Below, piece by piece: positions 4,235 through 8,352 of a stretch of 8,352 bases of DNA. The stretch is from the NCBI GenBank assembly GCA_031269415.1, contig JAISZF010000255.1:1-8352 (forward strand), read 5' to 3'. Under the pieces are notes generated by a model. The model made no database searches. It was not told the DNA's origin and was given only the letters and a program-made list of their open reading frames with translations. This DNA comes from Clostridiales bacterium (GTDB lineage: Bacteria; Bacillota; Clostridia; Lachnospirales; WQUN01). Position numbers and translations under genes: made by a program. Position 1 is the stretch's first letter. Each line of letters starts with the position of its first letter.

Positions 4235-6142
4235 TTATCGCGCAAGCCTGAGATTATACAGCGCGGCAATCCCATATCCATCCGTACAGCCTGACGGGGG
4301 CACGCTCTGGCCGGCGTCGCCTTTTGGGAAGCCCGTCCATACGGTTTCGTTCACCGTGTGGTAGAATTCAGGCTTGTACATAAGCGTAAAGGACGGAACG
4401 TCTGTCAGATATATGCTTACCGCCTCGGTATGTAGTTCCCTCAGCCGCACTGGGTCGGTTTCATATGGTATAGCCCTGATGATTTCATCGGCGCGCGGGT
4501 TTAAGTATCCGCCAAGGTTCCCGGCCCAGTTAATATCGCTCCCGACTGACGCCGAACCCAGGCGCTCGCGTACGCGCGCCCATGGATAGGCCGGGCCTGT
4601 GCTGTCGGAGGCATACATAAAGATGTCATAGACAGTTTGATCCCTGTCCGCTATAACGGCTTGATATACGCCCCACGCCTGAGAACTCACTTCTATGTTA
4701 ATGCCAATATCCCCGCCGGCGTCCGCGACAATCTCCATCGCGGCGCGCCAATACGGCCAGCCGTCCGGACAGTAGGCTTTGTATTCAAGCTCAACGCCGT
4801 TGTACTCGCGGTTGCCGTCCCCGTTGGTATCCACAATACCCGCGTCGTCCAGCAATTTTTTAGCGCCTTCGGTGTCATGGCCTGTCCATTGCAAGGCATT
4901 GACCGATTCGTGATCATACAGTTCCTGCTCGGCGTCGGTCGGGTTCATCAACGAGGGTGGCGTCTGTGTAAACGTTTCGGACTGACCTGCCATGGCTTCT
5001 TGGTTGATCGCGTCATAGTCCACCGCGAAGGCGATGGCTCTGCGCACGACAGCCTGATCCAGTCCATAACTCTTAATATTGAACCAAGCGGCGGGCATAA
5101 CTGTGCACAGCCCGTACGGAGGCTGATCCAGCCAGGCGGAAACCGGCAGCACGCCGTCACTCCAAAGGTTCTGCCCATCGGGGATGAATTGCTGGTTAAC
5201 GTCTATATTACCGTTTACAAAAGCCTGTCTCGTCGCGGAGTCGTCAGCGTATATGACATGAGCCAGATATTTCGGAGCCGGCAGCTTACCCCAGAGCTTC
5301 GCGCCCCAATAACCCTCGTCGCGGACTAAAACCACGCTTTGATCGTCGTCGTAATACCTCCTGTACGGCCCGCTCGATACGGCGTCCTCACCCCTGTCGT
5401 CCTTAAACGCCCGGGACGTCGTGGCGCGGGCTTCCAATACCCTCGTCCACGCCATTTGAACGACATACTGCCTGCAAACATAGTCTTCCAGCAGGTATGG
5501 GTTAACCGCCGCGCCGTCCGGAGTCAGCTTTGCTTTCAGCACAACCGCGCCGTCCGCGGCTTCAACGGCGTCTATATAATCCTTGAAACGCAGACCCGCG
5601 TCTGTCTCATACTTCAAATGCGAGGCGAATGTATAAGCCACATCCTCGGCGGTTACAGGGGTTCCGTCATTCCATTCGGCGTCGGGGTTCATTCTGACAG
5701 TCAGTTCCGTCCGGCCCGCGTTCCATTCCGGCTGACCGGACGCCAGAAGGGAACGCATGCGGCCGTCCAGCGGATTATACATATACAGGGTTTCAAAGAC
5801 GGTTAAGCGCGCGGACGCGTTGCTTTCGAAAACCATAGCGTTATTACCGCCGCCTGAATACGGATTCCAGCTCACGACGGATCCCTGCTGCCTGCCGCCG
5901 AAATAAAGCGTTTCGTCCCGCGGCAGATCGAGTACGGTTTCCGCCTTCGCTGACTCGGACGTGTCGGACGGCGGCGGAACTGTGGGATCCGGCGGCTTTG
6001 TCGGACCCGGGGTAGCGGTCTGCGTCTCAATAGCCGGCAGGTTAGACGCGGCGCTGTTAGCCGGCGGCTGATTATTTGCGCACGCCGCGACCGATAAGGC
6101 AATCAGGCAGGACGCCGCGGCGGATATGAGCCATTTCTTCAA
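4235..6142 (-). CDS. ABC transporter substrate-binding lipoprotein (SBP_bac_5; oligopeptide or oligosaccharide type)
   Basis: A 635-aa extracytoplasmic lipoprotein. The N-terminus MKKWLISAAASCLIALSVAAC is a lipoprotein signal peptide with lipobox VAAC, so Cys21 should be lipidated. A Pro/Thr-rich linker (about 22-70) follows, then the family-5 solute-binding fold: WNPY near 90, VFETLYMYNPLDG, the signature region WNDGTPVTAEDVAYTF, then SGPY and EGYWG..LPAPKYL. The last of these is frequent in cluster-C proteins that bind peptides or cello- and xylo-oligosaccharides. The ligand cannot be decided from sequence alone. The start is TTG at 6142; the Shine-Dalgarno GGGGGAG (6154-6148) lies 5 nt before it, and the signal peptide requires this start. 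No permease or ATPase genes adjoin it: downstream there is a terminator, and upstream the Lon-like gene ends 50 bp away. It is therefore an orphan binding protein within this window. Confidence 0.9.
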   Translation of the reverse strand: MKKWLISAAASCLIALSVAACANNQPPANSAASNLPAIETQTATPGPTKPPDPTVPPPSDTSESAKAETVLDLPRDETLYFGGRQQGSVVSWNPYSGGGNNAMVFESNASARLTVFETLYMYNPLDGRMRSLLASGQPEWNAGRTELTVRMNPDAEWNDGTPVTAEDVAYTFASHLKYETDAGLRFKDYIDAVEAADGAVVLKAKLTPDGAAVNPYLLEDYVCRQYVVQMAWTRVLEARATTSRAFKDDRGEDAVSSGPYRRYYDDDQSVVLVRDEGYWGAKLWGKLPAPKYLAHVIYADDSATRQAFVNGNIDVNQQFIPDGQNLWSDGVLPVSAWLDQPPYGLCTVMPAAWFNIKSYGLDQAVVRRAIAFAVDYDAINQEAMAGQSETFTQTPPSLMNPTDAEQELYDHESVNALQWTGHDTEGAKKLLDDAGIVDTNGDGNREYNGVELEYKAYCPDGWPYWRAAMEIVADAGGDIGINIEVSSQAWGVYQAVIADRDQTVYDIFMYASDSTGPAYPWARVRERLGSASVGSDINWAGNLGGYLNPRADEIIRAIPYETDPVRLRELHTEAVSIYLTDVPSFTLMYKPEFYHTVNETVWTGFPKGDAGQSVPPSGCTDGYGIAALYNLRLAR

Positions 6143-6147
6143 GCAAA

Positions 6148-6154
6148 CTCCCCC
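6148..6154 (-). promoter_or_regulatory. Ribosome binding site deciding a TTG start
   Basis: GGGGGAG on the minus strand lies 5 nt before TTG 6142. It decides the unusual TTG start of the lipoprotein, since no ATG lies near enough to preserve the signal peptide. Confidence 0.65.
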
Positions 6155-6182
6155 TCGGTTAACGCGATACTCTAAAGATGGG

Positions 6183-6206
6183 AAACGCTGGCTTACTCCT
6201 CCAGCG
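6183..6206 (-). terminator. Weak hairpin at the end of the Lon-like gene
   Basis: CGCTGG and CCAGCG (6206-6201 with 6191-6186, minus strand) pair over 6 bp around a 9-nt loop that contains the stop codon, and only TTT follows. It may be an attenuator between the protease and the lipoprotein, or no terminator at all. Confidence 0.25.
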
Positions 6207-8352
6207 CCTTCCGATGAAAATCCTTCAATTTCTTCATAACCCTGCCGTGAACCGATTCCGTGGGGTATTTACCCTTATCGTTCTTGACGCCGGCGGGCGT
6301 GCCGGTTAAGATCTCAATACCCTCGTTCACATGCTCTATGGCGTATATATGGAAGCGTTTTTCCTTAACCGCTTCGATTACGCCGTCTTTCAGCATTAAG
6401 TCACGTACGTTCCGCATGGGTATTATTACGCCCTGACTTCCGGTCAAACCGCGTTTACGGCAGAATTCAAAAAAGCCTTCTATCTTATAGGAAACCCCGC
6501 CTATTGGCTGAATCTCCCCGCGCTGATTAATGGAGCCCGTCACCGCGATCTCCTGTCGGATGGGCAGACCGGACAGGCTGGACAATATCGCGTATAACTC
6601 CGTACTGGAGGCGCTGTCACCGTCTATACCGCTGTAATTCTGCTCAAAACACACCCTGCACGAAAGCGACAGCGGAAATTCCTGAGCGTAGGTCTGCCCC
6701 AGGTATCCGATTAACACCTGCACGCCCTTTTCGTGTATGCTGCCGGACATCTCGGCTTCCTTCTCAATATTCACTATTCCCGCCTTGCCCACGTACGTTG
6801 TGGCGGTGATACGCGTCGGCTGGCCGAACACGTAGTCGCCCATATCCAGCACGGCCAAGCCGTTCAATTGACCAATCTTAAGCCCTTCCGAATCGATTAG
6901 TATCATGTTGTCATCAATCATGTCCCAGAGTTTTTCCTCGTACATGTTCATACGGTATTCCCGCTGACCGACCGCTTTTAATACATGCTTCTCCATGATC
7001 AGGCCGACGTTTCCGTCCAACCGCGCCCATTCCACCGATTCCGCCAGTAATTCGGCGATACGGTTAAAGCAGGAGCTCAGACGATCCTGCCGTTCCGCCA
7101 TCCGCATAGACATTTCTATGACGCGGGCGACGGCTCGGGCGTGAAATTCCGGGGCACGTTCCCTATTCACAAAATTCTTGACAAACTGACAGACCAAATT
7201 TACGTTCTCTTCGCTTACGCGCATTTCATAGTCAAAATCCACGCGGATTTTAAAGAGTTTTTGAAAATCCTTATCGAAGTCATAAAGCGCTTCATATAGA
7301 TAGTCGGAACCTACCAGAATCACCTTAACGTTCACGCTCACCGGCTGCGGCTTTATGCCTGAAACCGCCACGCCAGTGGTAAACTCGCGCATCGGCTCTA
7401 TAACTATCTCGCCTGTCAATAGGACGCGCCGCAGTGTTTCCCACGAGTGATAATTGCTTAAGAGATCCTGAGCCTGCAATATCAGATAGCCTCCGTTGGC
7501 TTTATGCAGCAGTCCGGGCTTTATCTTCATAAAATCTGTCGAAAAATTGCCGAATTCATTGTCGTATTCTATTTCCCCGACCAGATTAGCGTACGTGGGG
7601 TTAAAATCCACCACGACCGGAGCGCCTTTGATCTTTGAGTTATCGGAAATCAGGTTTATTTTATATTTGCTGAACACATCCTCCGGGTTCCTTTTGCTGT
7701 ACCACGGCAGATAGTTCTGCATATTCTCCTCTTCTTCGGTTTCCTCGGCGATAAAGTCGGCAATATGATCCAGGATGTCTTCCTTAACCGCCAGCAGATA
7801 CTCCACAATACGCGCGTTATCCGCGTATTCATCCAAAATGGCGTTAATATGGCGACCCACGGCGAACAACCCTATTGCATACTCCATCTCCTCGACGTCT
7901 TTACGGGTCTGCCTCTCAAAATCCTTGATCTGACGCATGGCCTCCGCGGCTTTCTTCTGTATGGTTTCGGAATCGGAAGAAATCTCGTCCTTTTGCTCCT
8001 GAGAGAGCGCGTCGTACTGTTCCTCGCTGATCACCTCGCCGGCCACAATCGGCATGAAATAGATGCCGCTGTTCGTGTTTTTCACGCCGAAATTTTGCTC
8101 GCGAGCTTCCTCGGTGATAAGCTTGATGACCTCGTCGCGTTTTTCCTGATAGACGCGAACGATTTCCGCTTTTTGAGATTCAAACTCACGATTGGAATAC
8201 AGCAGAGGCAGTTCGTATAAGAGACGGTTAATCAGTTCATCCATCTGCTCTCGCAGCTTACGCCCCATCCCGGCGGGCAGTTCGAGAACCCGCGGGCATT
8301 TGGGGGTTTCAAAATTATATACATAACTGATATCCGGCGGCGTTTCCTCGTC
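6193..8352 (-). CDS. Lon-like ATP-dependent protease (AAA_32 plus Lon S16 protease domain), N-terminus outside the window
   Basis: The frame is open to the window edge, so the ATG at 8268 is internal. The 28 codons upstream of it read ...PPDISYVYNFETPKCPRVLELPAG, a conserved segment of this family, whose members are about 780-800 aa. Numbering from the M at 8268, the first ~180 residues are charged and helical and probably coiled-coil. The AAA part continues with LLHKANGGYLILQAQDLL near 255-270; this is the Walker B region, and I recall an Asp in some relatives where a Gln stands here. The Walker A should lie beyond 8352. The C-terminal Lon protease domain has catalytic Ser552 in GIDGDSASS and Lys595 in GGVSYKIEGFF, 43 residues apart as in Lon. 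The domain also contains GSINQRGEIQPIGGV and GVIIPMRN. It is a cytosolic quality-control protease, and both dyad residues are intact. It may be co-transcribed with the lipoprotein 50 bp downstream. Confidence 0.92.
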   Translation of the reverse strand, partial: DEETPPDISYVYNFETPKCPRVLELPAGMGRKLREQMDELINRLLYELPLLYSNREFESQKAEIVRVYQEKRDEVIKLITEEAREQNFGVKNTNSGIYFMPIVAGEVISEEQYDALSQEQKDEISSDSETIQKKAAEAMRQIKDFERQTRKDVEEMEYAIGLFAVGRHINAILDEYADNARIVEYLLAVKEDILDHIADFIAEETEEEENMQNYLPWYSKRNPEDVFSKYKINLISDNSKIKGAPVVVDFNPTYANLVGEIEYDNEFGNFSTDFMKIKPGLLHKANGGYLILQAQDLLSNYHSWETLRRVLLTGEIVIEPMREFTTGVAVSGIKPQPVSVNVKVILVGSDYLYEALYDFDKDFQKLFKIRVDFDYEMRVSEENVNLVCQFVKNFVNRERAPEFHARAVARVIEMSMRMAERQDRLSSCFNRIAELLAESVEWARLDGNVGLIMEKHVLKAVGQREYRMNMYEEKLWDMIDDNMILIDSEGLKIGQLNGLAVLDMGDYVFGQPTRITATTYVGKAGIVNIEKEAEMSGSIHEKGVQVLIGYLGQTYAQEFPLSLSCRVCFEQNYSGIDGDSASSTELYAILSSLSGLPIRQEIAVTGSINQRGEIQPIGGVSYKIEGFFEFCRKRGLTGSQGVIIPMRNVRDLMLKDGVIEAVKEKRFHIYAIEHVNEGIEILTGTPAGVKNDKGKYPTESVHGRVMKKLKDFHRKALEE

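Noticed and set aside
4637..5806. Long plus-strand ORFs of 230 and 155 codons
   Set aside because: They lie opposite the solute-binding protein gene, whose frame is continuous with clear family motifs. Their products show no domain and no ribosome sites, so they are GC-driven antisense frames.
7765..8220. Plus-strand ORF of 151 codons
   Set aside because: It is antisense to the Lon-like protease, which has intact motifs. The frame shows no recognisable features.

Overview
The window looks like a piece of a Clostridia-type (Firmicutes) chromosome. This is inferred from protein style only: a TetR/hydrolase pair with an AT-rich promoter region, a large Lon-like protease of the AAA_32 type, a lipoprotein solute-binding protein with a Pro/Thr-rich linker, and relics of a BREX-type ATPase and an Arc-like protein. 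Four intact genes and one gene cut by the window edge are clear: dtd (+), a TetR regulator (-), an alpha/beta hydrolase (+), an ABC solute-binding lipoprotein (-) and a Lon-like ATP-dependent protease (-, its N-terminus lies beyond base 8352).

Left part (1-2907): dtd (316-756) converges on tetR (773-1369), which is divergent from the hydrolase (1497-2825). The 127-bp tetR/hydrolase intergenic region has a textbook layout. It holds two inverted repeats with the same core and the same 12-bp spacer, one over the tetR -35/spacer and one over the hydrolase -10/start of transcription. I infer that the TetR protein represses both itself and the hydrolase.

The most unusual signal is a 76-bp element present twice in the same orientation (193-268 and 2832-2907, 62/76 identical without gaps). 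Each copy has an extended -10 promoter, then a conserved block, then a 35-nt sequence with the architecture of a type I-C CRISPR repeat: a GT start, a 6-bp stem, and an 11-nt tail TGGATTGAAAT. Neither copy belongs to an array and no cas gene is in view. They are solitary repeat units, possibly making crRNA-like RNAs.

Middle part (2908-4234): a gene-poor, decayed stretch. It holds a doubtful small minus-strand ORF, two nested-hairpin terminators (3048-3097 and 4164-4217), a promoter with RBS and a 44-codon ORF, and a remnant of a DUF6079-like BREX (BrxC/PglY) ATPase. The remnant keeps Walker A and B but is broken at both ends and fused in frame to the tail of an Arc-like (ribbon-helix-helix) protein. 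It looks like the scar of a lost defence island.

Right part (4235-8352): the solute-binding lipoprotein and the Lon-like protease run in the same direction, 50 bp apart. No permease or ATPase partner of the transporter is visible.
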